Positions 51,584-59,988 of a DNA stretch of 60,043 nt are shown piece by piece. This DNA comes from Chloroflexota bacterium (GTDB lineage Bacteria; Chloroflexota; Ktedonobacteria; Ktedonobacterales; Ktedonobacteraceae). Under the pieces are notes generated by a model. The model had not been told where the DNA came from and did no database searches. It saw only the letters and a program-made list of their open reading frames with translations. A program made the position numbers and the translations under genes. Numbering within the stretch: position 1 is the stretch's first letter; each line of letters starts with the position of its first letter. The stretch is from assembly GCA_902812455.1 (NCBI GenBank), contig CADDZH010000017.1, forward strand, positions 1 through 60,043, written 5' to 3'.

Positions 51584-52426
51584 TTAGTCGATACGTGGTG
51601 GCCCTTGCCTGATCCGCATGCGCATACCCTCTATGCCGCCATTCGTTTCCGGCGAGGCCCAGACAGCTTCCAGCCACCACGTGAGGCCTGCCCCGGCGAG
51701 CGGGCGAACAATGGAAGCTGCTTTCTCAGGATGGTCTCCGGGCGTTTCACCTTCCATAACGATGTCAAACGGAGTTGTGAGCGTGCGATGCTCATCGATA
51801 AAAGCCTTCATGGCCCGGAGATCATCCGGTGTCATTTCGCTCGTTGATCTGTCTTCGCTCATCCTGGTGGGCAGTACGCCATCACAGCGCAGGACGCGCC
51901 GCATCGATTTCATCCGCGGCCACGCTCCCACGACCCAGATGGGGACTCTCGGCTTCTGCACCGGCGTAGGAGAGAACTCTACATCCCGCAGGTGGTAATG
52001 CTCGCCGTCGTAGCTGAAAGGCTCTCCACTCCACAGGCCATTAATGATATCCAGGCTTTCGTCGAGCATTTTCGCCCGAACTTTGCGGTCCGTCTCCTCT
52101 CCTACCTGAGCAAACCAGTTGTGAACGTGCTCTTCGCCTACTGCTCCTAACCCGACCGGCAGGATTACCCGCCCATTAGAGAGGTGATCCAGGGTTACTA
52201 CTTCACTGGCTACCTTCCATGGGCGGCGGCGCGACAGGGGCGTCAGCATTGTGCCAAAACGCACCCGCTCGGTACGCATCGCTAGGGCTGCCAGCGAAAC
52301 CCAGACATCGATGCCCCAGATACCATCCCAGACAAACACGCCATCCCATCCCGATTCTTCTGCCTCATGAGCAAGATCAGCCAGCGTGCGTGGATCAATA
52401 AGCGGAAGTGTGACACCATACTTCAT
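51584..52426 (-). CDS. LLM-class flavin-dependent oxidoreductase
   Basis: 280 aa. MKYGVTLPLIDPRTLADLAHEAEESGWDGVFVWD starts the barrel. GRVILPVGLGAVGEEHVHNW and PRVPIWVVGAWPRM are the middle motifs. It is upstream member of the two-gene LLM operon. The frame opens at 52453; ATG 52426 has AAAGGAGAGG upstream and matches the family start. The substrate is unknown. Confidence 0.85.
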   Translation of the reverse strand: MKYGVTLPLIDPRTLADLAHEAEESGWDGVFVWDGIWGIDVWVSLAALAMRTERVRFGTMLTPLSRRRPWKVASEVVTLDHLSNGRVILPVGLGAVGEEHVHNWFAQVGEETDRKVRAKMLDESLDIINGLWSGEPFSYDGEHYHLRDVEFSPTPVQKPRVPIWVVGAWPRMKSMRRVLRCDGVLPTRMSEDRSTSEMTPDDLRAMKAFIDEHRTLTTPFDIVMEGETPGDHPEKAASIVRPLAGAGLTWWLEAVWASPETNGGIEGMRMRIRQGPPRID

Positions 52427-52450
52427 AATACCCTCTCCTTTTTTGATAAA

Positions 52451-52479
52451 CATGTAGTGGCCTCCGTGGAGGCCAGGCT
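52451..52479. repeat. Short repeat C copy
   Basis: 'catgtagtggcctccgtgga' + 'ggccaggct', with the loop shortened so the ggcctcc/ggaggcc stem is nearly loopless. Confidence 0.75.
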
Positions 52480-52514
52480 TTTACCCAAGCGATCACACAG
52501 CTATTCATCGTTCA

Positions 52515-52660
52515 TTATAAACAGCCTTTCCTGCCATCTTCTGTCATATTTTGAGGAGAGAGCATTTTCCTGGATGGTTGATCAAAAAAGACAGGGACAT
52601 AAACGGCGGGCCAGATGGCGACGATCAGTGCAAAAATAACAGGGTGAATGAAGAGGTCGG
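52515..52660 (-). pseudogene. Possible C-terminal fragment of a small membrane protein
   Basis: The minus frame reads a hydrophobic helix (FIHPVIFALIVAIWPAVYV) then PVFFDQPSRKMLSPQNMTED before the stop, which looks like real protein sequence. Upstream the frame runs into a repeat D unit (52668-52700) and loses its start, so it is probably a truncated gene. This and the repeats are all that is seen in 52427-52781. Confidence 0.3.
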
Positions 52661-52667
52661 GCAGCCA

Positions 52668-52700
52668 GCACCCAGGGCGGGGACGAGCCGCCGCCCCTAC
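52668..52700. repeat. Repeat D fragment
   Basis: 'gcacccagggcggggacgag' + 'ccgccgcccctac', matching the family D end in inverted orientation. Confidence 0.45.
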
Positions 52701-52781
52701 TATGGTGACGGCGGCACCGGCCAATGCGGATCATGAGAGAGGCAACCCTGATGTCCTTCGCCAGCAGAGTCTTGTAAGGTC

Positions 52782-53531
52782 TCAGGATATCCGTTTACTT
52801 CTAACGCCTCGTCCACAAGGTGTAGCCCACCCACAGCCAGAAGAGCGGGCAATAATGGCTGCCCCTGGCACACCTATGGCCAGAATCAAAGCCGAGGTGT
52901 TGGTCACATCGCCAATAAACAGCAGCAGCACGCCGATCCCCGCTACCAGCGTAAGGTAGCCTAGCGGGCGACCGAAGTAATGGGAACGCAGCATCAATAC
53001 GCCGGTAATCAGCAGCCAGAAGCCGGATAACACGAACTTTGTGAACCCGAAGGGATCCAGCGGTGAGGGAAGGCTTCCGACTACCAGGACACTGGCTCTG
53101 GTCGCGGCATTGCCAGAGAGGTATAGGCCACTCAAGATGGGGAAAAGCAAGGCAATTGAGATGCCATAGATGGTGGTCAAGATGCCGTAAACGAAGCCGA
53201 TCAGCAACGACCATAACGCCCAGGTCTCGTTGACCTCGCGCACCCATCTATACACGCCAACAACGGCAGCCGTTGCCGCCAGCCCGCCTAATGCCAGCAG
53301 CAAGCTGGCGAGTTGCCGGCCTGTTGGATTGGCGGCAAACGAGGTGAGCGAAGCGCCGGTTCTGGCGAGCTGCTTTTGGGCTGCCGGGACGAGAAACAGA
53401 AAGATGAGTCCGTAGGAGAGCGAACTGAGCGCAACGACGAAGCCTGCTGCACCCGCAAACTTCTGATAGGTATCGCTGACGACTTCTTTTGAAGAAGGGC
53501 GTGCGGCGATACTGCTCTCTTCTGATAACAT
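52782..53531 (-). CDS. Multi-pass membrane protein with a C-terminal frameshift
   Basis: 249 aa as read, with about six to seven transmembrane helices (YGLIFLFLVPAAQ, LASLLLALGGLAATAAVVGVY, LWSLLIGFVYGIL, FGFTKFVLSGFWLLITGVLML). It resembles DUF4386-type hypothetical proteins. The last ~25 residues (RSSGCGWATPCGRGVRSKRIS) are not membrane-like. The next frame continues PLFWLWVGYTLWTRR to a stop at 52801, a far better final helix. A one-base change near 52846-52852 would join them. AGGAGA precedes the ATG. The function is unknown. Confidence 0.65.
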   Translation of the reverse strand: MLSEESSIAARPSSKEVVSDTYQKFAGAAGFVVALSSLSYGLIFLFLVPAAQKQLARTGASLTSFAANPTGRQLASLLLALGGLAATAAVVGVYRWVREVNETWALWSLLIGFVYGILTTIYGISIALLFPILSGLYLSGNAATRASVLVVGSLPSPLDPFGFTKFVLSGFWLLITGVLMLRSHYFGRPLGYLTLVAGIGVLLLFIGDVTNTSALILAIGVPGAAIIARSSGCGWATPCGRGVRSKRIS

Positions 53532-53746
53532 GAGATGTTCTCCTTTCTCTGATATTGTTCAGGGTAAGCGTGTGAGACACCATTCTGGTGTTCCACGAGG
53601 AACTATAGCAGAGAATGGAGAGTAAGTAGATAGCATCGTGGTATCATAGAGGTATCACCACGCTCCGTGTTATCTCTCATCACCCTCTCCGCGAATCTGA
53701 CCGCGTTCCAACCGGGAAAAGAGCTTTTCGATATTAGCTGTCGCAT

Positions 53747-53773
53747 TGTCACAAATCTCCTATCTTGCCGGTC
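53747..53773 (+). promoter_or_regulatory. Putative ECF41-dependent promoter
   Basis: TGTCACA (53747-53753), a 16-bp spacer and GGTC (53770-53773). The reported ECF41 target is TGTCACA-n16-CGTC (from memory), so only one base differs. It lies 30 nt before the start of the oxidoreductase gene, which is followed by an ECF41 sigma gene. Confidence 0.65.
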
Positions 53774-53803
53774 TCCTTTTTAGAAAACGAAAGGAGGACG
53801 ATT

Positions 53804-55036
53804 ATGACCCAACCGTCTACACGCATTGTTGTTCTTGGCGCGGGGATTGCAGGTTTGCTCTTTACTCTGCGCCTATCCGGCAAAGTGGCCAGCTCCTCTG
53901 TCCAGATCACCCTGGTCGACGAGGCGGACACCTTCATTGTACGCCCTAGGCTCCATGAGTTTGCCACCAATCAGCGCATCTTCAGCCGCCCATTTCGAGA
54001 GATTCTGCGCAAAACACAGGTCCAGTTTGTTCAAGGACGAGTTACCAGCCTTGATCCAGGAGGGCGCTGTATCACGGTCCTGGATCAGCAAGAGCAGGAG
54101 CATGAGCTGGAGTACGACTACCTGGTCTATGCGCTGGGAAGTATGACAGAGCGCCAAAACGTACCTGGGGTGGCGCAATATGCCTATAGCCTCGAGGCTC
54201 GAGGTCCGTTCTCAGCCTCGGATTTACGTGAAAGGCTCCGTGCAATAGGGGCAGGAGGCGGCCAGGTGGTGGTCTGTGGTGCAGGAGCCACTGGCATCGA
54301 AACTGCGGCGCAGGTGGCAAGCGTCTATCCCCAGATCAAGGTCAGCCTGGTGAAGCGGGGGTCGTTCGCTCGCTCCTGGAACAAGAGCGTGGCCGACCAG
54401 ATCCAGCGGAGACTGGTGAGCCTGGGCGTCGAGATCATCGATCAGAGCAAGGTGAGTACTGTGCGTGCGCAAAGCGTGGTTCTGGAAGGGGGGCGCGAGC
54501 TCGCCTGCGACTTATGCATCTGGGCAACAGGCTTTGTGGTACAGCCTTTGGCAAGGGAAGCTGGTCTGGCGGTCAATGAGCGCGACCAGGTCCTCGTTGA
54601 TCCCTTTCTGCGTTCAGTCTCTCACCAGGAGATCTTCGCTATTGGCGACGCGGCCTCGCCCGTTGAGGATCCGGGAGTATCGCACGTGCGCATGAGCGCC
54701 TACACGGCCTCGATCATGGGTGCTCACGGGGCTGATTGCTTGAGTGCCATGCTCTCTGGCAAGAAGCCCAAACCGCTCAGCTTCTCGTACCTGGCCCAGG
54801 CCATTGCTCTGGGGCAGCACAACGCGATATTCTTCACGCTTTCTCCTGATGATCAGGCCAGGCCGCCCTACATTACCGGCCGTGTGGGTGCTTTCACTCG
54901 CGAGGTGTTTATACGCTTTGTTATTGCAGCCACGCTGGCGCAGCAGCGCTTTCCAGGCTTGTTTATCTGGCTGGGGAAGCGACGCTATGAGCAGGCACAG
55001 GACCACAAACAGGCAATACGCCTGCATCATGTATAA
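53804..55036 (+). CDS. NAD(P)/FAD-dependent oxidoreductase, NDH-2-like
   Basis: 410 aa, two-dinucleotide-binding fold. The FAD site is RIVVLGAGIAGLLFTLRLSG, the second GxGxxG is VVVCGAGATGIETAAQVA, and IFAIGDAASPVEDPG is the C-terminal FAD motif. The C-terminal ~100 residues are amphipathic, as in type II NADH dehydrogenases. AAAGGAGG precedes ATG 53804; the open frame from 53765 begins within the promoter and is rejected. The downstream sigma gene (15-nt gap) makes it the probable partner of an ECF41 unit. Confidence 0.85.
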   Translation: MTQPSTRIVVLGAGIAGLLFTLRLSGKVASSSVQITLVDEADTFIVRPRLHEFATNQRIFSRPFREILRKTQVQFVQGRVTSLDPGGRCITVLDQQEQEHELEYDYLVYALGSMTERQNVPGVAQYAYSLEARGPFSASDLRERLRAIGAGGGQVVVCGAGATGIETAAQVASVYPQIKVSLVKRGSFARSWNKSVADQIQRRLVSLGVEIIDQSKVSTVRAQSVVLEGGRELACDLCIWATGFVVQPLAREAGLAVNERDQVLVDPFLRSVSHQEIFAIGDAASPVEDPGVSHVRMSAYTASIMGAHGADCLSAMLSGKKPKPLSFSYLAQAIALGQHNAIFFTLSPDDQARPPYITGRVGAFTREVFIRFVIAATLAQQRFPGLFIWLGKRRYEQAQDHKQAIRLHHV

Positions 55037-55051
55037 TAAAGGAGGAGCGCC

Positions 55052-55954
55052 ATGACGCGGGGAAGCAGCACATCATCACAGGCGGCAAGGGAAACAATGG
55101 ACCAGTTTGAGCAGTATCGCCCCTTCATGTTCTCGATTGCCTATCGTATGTTGGGAAGCGTGACTGAGGCCGAGGATATCCTGCAAAATGCGTACTTGCG
55201 GTATCGTGAGATGCCTGCAGGCTCAATCGCCTCGCCCAAAGCCTTCCTGAGTACGGTCGTAACCCGGCTGTGCCTCAACCAACTGCAATCCGCTCATGTG
55301 CAGCGCGAGAGCTACCTGGGCCCGTGGTTGCCTGAGCCATTGCTGACAGAAGATGATCCCGAATCACCAACCAGTCAGGCCGAACGACTGGAATCCATTT
55401 CGATGGCCTTCCTGGTTCTGCTCGAACGCCTGACCCCGGTAGAGCGCGCGGTGTTCTTGCTGCGCGAAGTCTTTGACTATCCCTATGCCGACATTGCGGA
55501 AATCGTTGGCAAAGACGAGGTGAGCTGCCGCCAGATATTGAGCCGGGCCAAAAAATTCATTGCGGGAAATCGCCCGCGCTTCACGCCCTCGACCGAGCAG
55601 CACCATCAACTCCTGCAGCAGTTCCTGGATGCGGTCGAAGAAGGCGATCTCGATGGACTGACGCAACTCCTGACTTCGGATGTCACACTGTCGACCGACG
55701 GCGGAGGTAAAGTCCGAGGGGCCGCTACCCGCATCTTGCATGGGCCAGAGGCTGTCGCGCGGTTTATGATCTCTTCTATGCGTTTTATTCAGGCACCGTT
55801 CACATCGGAGATCACAGAAGTGAATGGTGAGCCAGCCCTGCTGTTACGCATGGAAGGCCATCCCTTCTCGGTGGTATCTGTGACCCTAGACCAGCAGCAC
55901 ATTGTGGACATACGGGTCATTGCCAATCCCGACAAGCTCAGGCATCTTGAGTAA
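55052..55954 (+). CDS. ECF41-family RNA polymerase sigma factor (SigJ-like)
   Basis: 300 aa. Sigma region 2 spans ~15-85 (FMFSIAYRMLGSVTEAEDILQNAYLR) and region 4 ~115-175 (LTPVERAVFLLREVFDYPYADIAEIVG). A SnoaL-like C-terminal domain follows. The three ECF41 hallmarks are present: WLPEP near 90, DGGGK near 215 and NPDKL near 295. In this group the C-terminal domain tunes activity without an anti-sigma factor, and the usual target is the adjacent oxidoreductase gene. GGAGG precedes the ATG. Confidence 0.92.
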   Translation: MTRGSSTSSQAARETMDQFEQYRPFMFSIAYRMLGSVTEAEDILQNAYLRYREMPAGSIASPKAFLSTVVTRLCLNQLQSAHVQRESYLGPWLPEPLLTEDDPESPTSQAERLESISMAFLVLLERLTPVERAVFLLREVFDYPYADIAEIVGKDEVSCRQILSRAKKFIAGNRPRFTPSTEQHHQLLQQFLDAVEEGDLDGLTQLLTSDVTLSTDGGGKVRGAATRILHGPEAVARFMISSMRFIQAPFTSEITEVNGEPALLLRMEGHPFSVVSVTLDQQHIVDIRVIANPDKLRHLE

Positions 55955-56016
55955 CGAGTAAAAAACGGGTGGTACTTCAGAGAGAGTTATCTCCAAATTT
56001 GCGATGGCTGCTATAT

Positions 56017-56030
56017 GTGATGGTCATCAC
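56017..56030. promoter_or_regulatory. Perfect inverted repeat upstream of the deazaflavin-type reductase
   Basis: gtgatg-gt-catcac, 30 nt before the ATG at 56060. It is a candidate operator; the regulator is unknown. Confidence 0.35.
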
Positions 56031-56059
56031 GTCAATAGAAAAACAAAGAGAAGGAACAT

Positions 56060-56506
56060 ATGGTAAAAATAGATAAGGCCCCATGGTTTGTCCAAGTGGG
56101 AAATGTTCTGACCACGACCCTGCTGCGCGCGGGCGTCAAGCTCCTAGGACCCGGGAAATATCCCATGTACCTGCTCACAGTGCGTGGGCGCAAAAGCGGT
56201 CAGCCACATACAATCCCGATAGTGATTCTTGAGCAGAATGGGAAGCGCTATCTAGCCTCCCCGTATGGAATAGTGAATTGGGTGCGCAATCTGCGGGCAG
56301 CGAGAGAGGCTATTCTCATGCGGGGGCATCGTGCTGAAACGGTCAACGCAAGAGAACTATCTCCCAAGGAGGCGGCCCTCGTGTTGCGAGCAGACATCAG
56401 GCGCAATCCCTTCGCTCGCTACTTTGGCGTCACTACGAATTCTTCCGTTGAGGAGTTTGAGCGTGCGGTGCTCACCCATCCGGTGTTTGTATTGGAAAGC
56501 AAATAG
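56060..56506 (+). CDS. Nitroreductase/quinone reductase family (DDN-type) deazaflavin-dependent protein
   Basis: 148-aa split-barrel protein: YLLTVRGRKSGQPHTIPIVIL and LASPYGIVNWVRNLRAA are the family signatures for F420 binding. It would reduce quinones or nitro compounds at the membrane. The N-terminal helix (VQVGNVLTTTLLRAGVKLLG) fits membrane contact. GAAGGA precedes the ATG. It lies downstream of the ECF41 unit, with about 105 nt and a palindrome between, so it is probably separately controlled. Confidence 0.85.
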   Translation: MVKIDKAPWFVQVGNVLTTTLLRAGVKLLGPGKYPMYLLTVRGRKSGQPHTIPIVILEQNGKRYLASPYGIVNWVRNLRAAREAILMRGHRAETVNARELSPKEAALVLRADIRRNPFARYFGVTTNSSVEEFERAVLTHPVFVLESK

Positions 56507-56514
56507 CAAAAGAA

Positions 56515-56599
56515 AGGAAGCTGAGCTGGGGGGTAAAGGGCATGGATAGGATCCTTGTGACTCAGCCGGGTCACAGCGAGATTGCTAACTCAGCTTCCT
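56515..56599. other. 85-nt structured element with 11-bp outer stem
   Basis: aggaagctgag (56515-56525) pairs exactly with ctcagcttcct (56589-56599). Inside, tgtgac...gtcaca makes a second stem with an 8-nt loop. On the minus strand the outer stem is followed by a T-rich stretch. It could be a terminator, a small RNA or a mobile palindrome. A 21-codon frame (MDRILVTQPGHS...) inside it is probably chance. Confidence 0.45.
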
Positions 56600-56676
56600 A
56601 TTCTTAGTGTACATGAGCCACCAACAAGCAAGCGTGCTCCATTGATTGTTATAATGTATGTCGATATGGAGTGCTC

Positions 56677-56731
56677 TGTCAACCTTCAATTGGCTGAAAA
56701 GATGTAGTGGCCCTCCTTGTGGGGGCCAGGG
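56677..56731. repeat. Repeat C copy with extended arm
   Basis: 'tgtcaaccttcaattggctg' then 'atgtagtggccctccttgtg' + 'ggggccagg'. The arm and hairpin are in the same order as at 12962. Confidence 0.75.
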
Positions 56732-56851
56732 TATGATTATCAATGTTCATTGACAAAGTAACAACAAAGCCAGCGACAATGATATCAGGGCACAGCCGAT
56801 GATGATTTTTAACGACCAGGATCGGTAAACATGTTCGACTGATGCTTCGAG

Positions 56852-56951
56852 CATGTCATCCTGAGCGAGTGAGCTGAAGCCCTGAGCGCAGCGAAGGGGA
56901 AGGATCTCTGTCGATCGGCAGCGGATGCTTCGCTGCGCTCAGGATGACATG
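56852..56951. repeat. Repeat A copy, near full length
   Basis: catgtcatcctgagcgagtg...ctcaggatgacatg with exact inverted ends; a good reference copy of the family. It ends 22 nt after the TPR-rhomboid stop. Confidence 0.85.
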
Positions 56952-56972
56952 GGAAGAGCGTTCGACAAGTTG

Positions 56973-58220
56973 TTAGAGGCGGCGGGGCCTCAACCTGGGA
57001 AGGAGCACGAGGCCCAGTACGATGCCCGCGCCAAGCCCACCGATATGATCGAGGATACCGATGCCGGGCACTGAGAAGCCCCACACAAGGTTCAGGCCCA
57101 GCCAGAATAGCCAGTTCAGGATAGCCCTGGTGCCAAGAGGGCCGAGCGCCCGGCGGTTCACGGTGTAGAAGACACCTAAAGCGCCAAAGACGCCGAAAAT
57201 GGCTCCTGAAGCGCCAGCAGCAATGACATTCGGGGGCATTGCGAAGTAAGTGACAATGCCACCAATAACGCCCGAAAGCAGGTAAATGGCGAGGTAGCGC
57301 CATTTGCCATAAAACGCTTCAACCACCGTGCCGATAAAGAACAGCGAGAGCATGTTTAGGCCAATGTGCAGGATGTTGAAGTGCAGCCACATCGCGGTGA
57401 AAATGCGCCAGAACTGCCCTTGCGAGACGAGCAGGTTGACCTGGGCACCAGCTTGCACCAGAACATTTTGGGAGATATCACCTAATGAACCCAAGCCACC
57501 GGAACTGAGCGATAGTACTACCAGTACCAGGTATATGAGAACGTTGATACCGATGATAGCATTCGTCACGATGCGCGGGCGCTGGCTTAAGGCGAAGCGC
57601 GTGCGCACAATCTGCCGCTGCATGCCGTTTGGGCGCGACCAGGGTGGTATGGCCTCACGCTGTGGCGCTCCTATACCTGTACCTGGAGCATTTCCAGTGG
57701 CCTGCCCTGTGCCGAAGCCGTTGGGAGGAGGCACCGGGCCGTAGCCAGGCGTGGGAGCTGGCTCTACCGGTGGGAAATCATTCTCAAAACGCCCACCATA
57801 CGACAGACGCGAAGCGCGCGCTCGTGCCAGGCCGGCATCGTAGTCCTGCCCCTTGATCCTTAAAAGGTAGCTGCGCAAGGCATGCGCGTAGCCATTTGAG
57901 GGATCAACGCTGATGGCTGCATCCACATGCTGTAGCGCGCGATCGTACTGGCGATCCAGCAGGTTGAGCAGCGCCTGCGCCATTGTGCTTTCAAAGCCGC
58001 CCTGCGGCTGCAATTCCTTTACCCTGCGGCAAGCCATATGCACAACGCCATACTGGCCCAGCGCCAGGTTCGCCTCTGCCAGCCCCAGGTGGACGGCGGG
58101 ATTATCTGGTTCGATTTGCGCTGCGTGTGCGTAGGCGATAGCGGCATCGCGGCCCTGGCCTTGCGCTAGCGCCTGCTTTCCACGCTCCATGTATGTCTGT
58201 ATATCTGTTTGTGCTTCCAA
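56973..58220 (-). CDS. TPR-rhomboid intramembrane serine protease
   Basis: 415 aa. The N-terminal ~130 residues are TPR-like repeats (MERGKQALAQGQGRDAAIAY, DRALQHVDAAISVDPSNGYA). A Pro/Gly-rich linker follows, and the rhomboid domain occupies the C-terminal ~200 residues: HIGLNMLSLFF, GASGAIFG (catalytic Ser) and LDHIGGLGAG (catalytic His). The frame opens at 58259 inside the upstream gene. TTG 58220 has GGAGG 8 nt before it, made from the last codons of that gene, and is taken as the start. The gene is last in the operon. Confidence 0.85.
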   Translation of the reverse strand: MEAQTDIQTYMERGKQALAQGQGRDAAIAYAHAAQIEPDNPAVHLGLAEANLALGQYGVVHMACRRVKELQPQGGFESTMAQALLNLLDRQYDRALQHVDAAISVDPSNGYAHALRSYLLRIKGQDYDAGLARARASRLSYGGRFENDFPPVEPAPTPGYGPVPPPNGFGTGQATGNAPGTGIGAPQREAIPPWSRPNGMQRQIVRTRFALSQRPRIVTNAIIGINVLIYLVLVVLSLSSGGLGSLGDISQNVLVQAGAQVNLLVSQGQFWRIFTAMWLHFNILHIGLNMLSLFFIGTVVEAFYGKWRYLAIYLLSGVIGGIVTYFAMPPNVIAAGASGAIFGVFGALGVFYTVNRRALGPLGTRAILNWLFWLGLNLVWGFSVPGIGILDHIGGLGAGIVLGLVLLPRLRPRRL

Positions 58221-58224
58221 TGAT

Positions 58225-59091
58225 TTATCCTCCAACAAAATGCACAGCAAGGATTGCAAGAAGTACTGTGCCCCCTATCGACGCCAGGGCCAGCGGCCAG
58301 CGGCGGGAAAGACTATGTATATCTATTAACGTATGATTGGACGACATCGTATAAAGCGGTGTAAACCACCATCCAAGTAAGCAGCCACTGAGCAATCCGC
58401 CCAGGTGCGCGTAGTTATCGATATTGGGTATGAATAGCCCTATGCTCAGATTTCCTCCTATGACGAAGACGAGCCAGAGCAAGGCCGGAATACCACCCCG
58501 GCGAAAGGCCCTGCGGTGTACCAGCACAAAGATGCTGTAAGCGCCTACCAGGCCGAAGATCGCACCGGACGCCCCTATGCTGATCTCTTGCGGCGAAAAG
58601 TAGAAGCTGGCAATGATGCTCACAACTCCTGTGACCAGGTAGACCAGCAAGAAACGTATGTGCCCGACGATGCGCTCCAGAAAAACGCCCAGCACCGCCA
58701 GGTTGAGCATATTCAGCCCGACATGCAGCAAGTTGGCGTGCAGGAAAATCGGCGTAATAAAGCGCCAGTATTGTCCATGCACAATCAGATCGTTGTCTTT
58801 GGCTCCATATGTAATTAACACATTGGCCAGAGCGTTATCATCCTGCACATTAACGGCATTACTCCATATATTGCTAAGAACGTCTGAGAAGCTATGTGCG
58901 CCTGACGCCAGGGCAACCTGGTAGGCAGTGAAGCACCAGACAATGATCGTGCCTAGAGTGAGAATCCAGGTAACCCAGGAGATGCGCGAGAGCCTGCGTC
59001 TTGACCTGTAGCGGCTCAAGGCAAGCTGGTAACTGATCTGGGTTTGTAACTTCCTGGATGCAGCATCTTCTTTTGTATAAAGCGTATTCAC
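58225..59091 (-). CDS. Rhomboid family intramembrane serine protease
   Basis: 288 aa. Rhomboid core: RFITPIFLHANLLHVGLNML, GASGAIFGLVGAYSIF (Ser) and NYAHLGGLLSG (His). A basic N-terminal tail precedes helix 1. The start is GTG with GAGGT upstream. It sits 9 nt after the UbiA gene and 4 nt before the TPR-rhomboid start, so the three are co-translated. The substrates are unknown. Confidence 0.88.
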   Translation of the reverse strand: MNTLYTKEDAASRKLQTQISYQLALSRYRSRRRLSRISWVTWILTLGTIIVWCFTAYQVALASGAHSFSDVLSNIWSNAVNVQDDNALANVLITYGAKDNDLIVHGQYWRFITPIFLHANLLHVGLNMLNLAVLGVFLERIVGHIRFLLVYLVTGVVSIIASFYFSPQEISIGASGAIFGLVGAYSIFVLVHRRAFRRGGIPALLWLVFVIGGNLSIGLFIPNIDNYAHLGGLLSGCLLGWWFTPLYTMSSNHTLIDIHSLSRRWPLALASIGGTVLLAILAVHFVGG

Positions 59092-59100
59092 TCAATGACC

Positions 59101-59988
59101 TCAAGGGATCCGCATAAAGATGGCAAGGCACGTGAAAAGAAAGACGATCACCGCAATATATCCATTCATATTAAAAAAGGCCACGTTCAGTTTTGACAGG
59201 TCGCGTGGACTGACCAGCCGGTGCTCATAGATGATCAGCCCTGTTGCAATGGCCAGGCCTACCCAGTAGATCGGCCCCAGGTGCAGCAAGACCCCTACAA
59301 TTATCAGCAAGACTATCGTGGTGGCATGCGCGAGCGTTGAAAGCATGAGCGCCGCCGGGATGCCAAAACGTACCGGTATTGAATATAATCCCATCCTGCG
59401 ATCAAAGTCCAGGTCCTGGCAACTGTAGATCAGGTCGAAGCCGCCTACCCAGGCCGCCACTGCCAGCCCGAGCAGGAAAGGCGGCAGCAGGTTCGCCACG
59501 CTGAGCGTTGGATTGACCGCCAGCCAGCCGCCGATAGGCGCAATGCCATCGGCCAATCCCAGCACCAGGTGGCAGAGCCAGGTGAAGCGCTTGGTGTATG
59601 GATAGCCAGTCAGGATGACGAGCGCAACAGGAACCAGGAGCAGGCAGAGATAGTTCAGCTCCCACGCCGAGACGACGAAGAGCGCCAGCGCAGCCAGGGC
59701 AAAGAGCAGCATTTCGATGGGCTTGAGCAGCTTCTGGGGCAATGCCCGGTTCGCGGTGCGCGGGTTGAGGGCATCCTGGCTGGCATCGACCAGGCGATTG
59801 GTCGCCATGGCGAAGCTGCGCGCACTTGCCATGGCCAGCGTGATCCACAGGAATTGCCACCACGTAGGCAGGCCGCGAGCCGCCAGCACCATGCCTAAAT
59901 AGGCAAAAGGCAGGGCGAAAACAGTATGTTCAAATTTGATGGCTTCGTAAAATACGCCGATTTTCTTGACCATATCCATCATTGGCAT
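59101..59988 (-). CDS. UbiA-family prenyltransferase, MqnP-like
   Basis: 295 aa with eight to nine helices. The first Asp-rich motif is NRLVDASQDALNPRTANR and the second is CQDLDFDRRMGL, which bind Mg-prenyl diphosphate. The sequence resembles the UbiA-like group of the futalosine menaquinone route (mqnP); heme O or 4-hydroxybenzoate transfer is less likely. ATG 59988 has GGAGG 11 nt upstream; the open frame reaches 60039. No other menaquinone gene is visible before the window ends. Confidence 0.8.
   Translation of the reverse strand: MPMMDMVKKIGVFYEAIKFEHTVFALPFAYLGMVLAARGLPTWWQFLWITLAMASARSFAMATNRLVDASQDALNPRTANRALPQKLLKPIEMLLFALAALALFVVSAWELNYLCLLLVPVALVILTGYPYTKRFTWLCHLVLGLADGIAPIGGWLAVNPTLSVANLLPPFLLGLAVAAWVGGFDLIYSCQDLDFDRRMGLYSIPVRFGIPAALMLSTLAHATTIVLLIIVGVLLHLGPIYWVGLAIATGLIIYEHRLVSPRDLSKLNVAFFNMNGYIAVIVFLFTCLAIFMRIP

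Noticed and set aside
56560..56610. 21-codon frame inside the 56515-56599 stem-loop
   Set aside because: It is too short and is fully explained by the palindromic structure; no supporting evidence.
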